From: Bradyrhizobium jicamae
GTDB taxonomy: Bacteria > Pseudomonadota > Alphaproteobacteria > Rhizobiales > Xanthobacteraceae
Direction: 5' to 3'
DNA length: 41,035 nucleotides
NCBI RefSeq assembly: GCF_018130215.1
Contig: NZ_JAFCKQ010000062.1
Coordinates: 1-41,035 of the forward strand
The notes below the pieces were generated by a model. It was not told where the DNA came from. It saw nothing but the letters and a program-made list of their open reading frames with translations, and ran no database searches. Made by a program: the position numbers and the translations under genes. Below, piece after piece: positions 41,024 through 41,035 of the stretch. Position 1 is the stretch's first letter. Each line of letters starts with the position of its first letter.

Positions 41024-41035
41024 CTGACCACTCCG

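Overview
The window looks like chromosome of an alphaproteobacterium of the Bradyrhizobium/Rhodopseudomonas group. This is inferred from the high GC, dense short-spaced operons, a DUF1236-like protein, a kinase with an HWE-type second module, TadE-type pilus proteins and a Bradyrhizobium-style intergenic repeat. No rRNA, tRNA or CRISPR array was seen.

Region 1 (1-3600): the start of a crotonase cut by the window edge, a GntR/FCD regulator, and a divergent operon of an acyl-CoA dehydrogenase (Glu376 type) and a Liv-type substrate-binding protein.

Region 2 (3646-23732) is the main content: a roughly 20-kb acyl-CoA catabolic cluster of many short, divergent operons. It encodes an alpha/beta hydrolase, an APH-fold kinase, a second Liv-type binding protein, a CaiB-type CoA-transferase, a FadB-like protein without its NAD-binding domain, three Glu255-type acyl-CoA dehydrogenases, a BadH-like dehydrogenase, a BadI-like ring-opening hydrolase, a MaoC/CitE pair, a CurA-type ene-reductase, PECR-like and DECR-like reductases, two isomerase-type crotonases, an AMP-forming acyl-CoA ligase and a MarR regulator. 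Nine copies of an 18-bp inverted repeat (consensus about TNGTACRCTNGYGTACTA) lie upstream of every transcription unit in this region, including marR. This defines a local MarR regulon. The BadH/BadI pair points to an alicyclic (cyclohexanecarboxylate-like) acid as substrate. No thiolase is visible; the C-C cleaving enzymes seen are the BadI-like hydrolase (retro-Dieckmann) and the CitE-like lyase (retro-aldol). My model is import, ester release, CoA activation, ring desaturation and opening, then clearance of branched or hydroxylated fragments.

Region 3 (23835-30000): a membrane protein with a DUF1236-like C-terminus, then a lower-GC two-gene cassette (ATP-grasp ligase plus a coupled flavin monooxygenase-like protein), then about 2 kb of mostly non-coding sequence with a terminator, a tiny membrane ORF, a palindrome and a broken Liv-type binding-protein gene.

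Region 4 (30016-36250): a 1227-residue double-kinase hybrid sensor, a Gly/Tyr-rich secreted protein, a six-TM membrane protein and an XRE regulator.

Region 5 (36250-41035): a repeat-rich intergenic region, a MerR-like HTH protein, a DUF5681 protein and an apparently intact phage-type large terminase with no other phage structural gene, then two TadE-like pilus genes running off the right edge.
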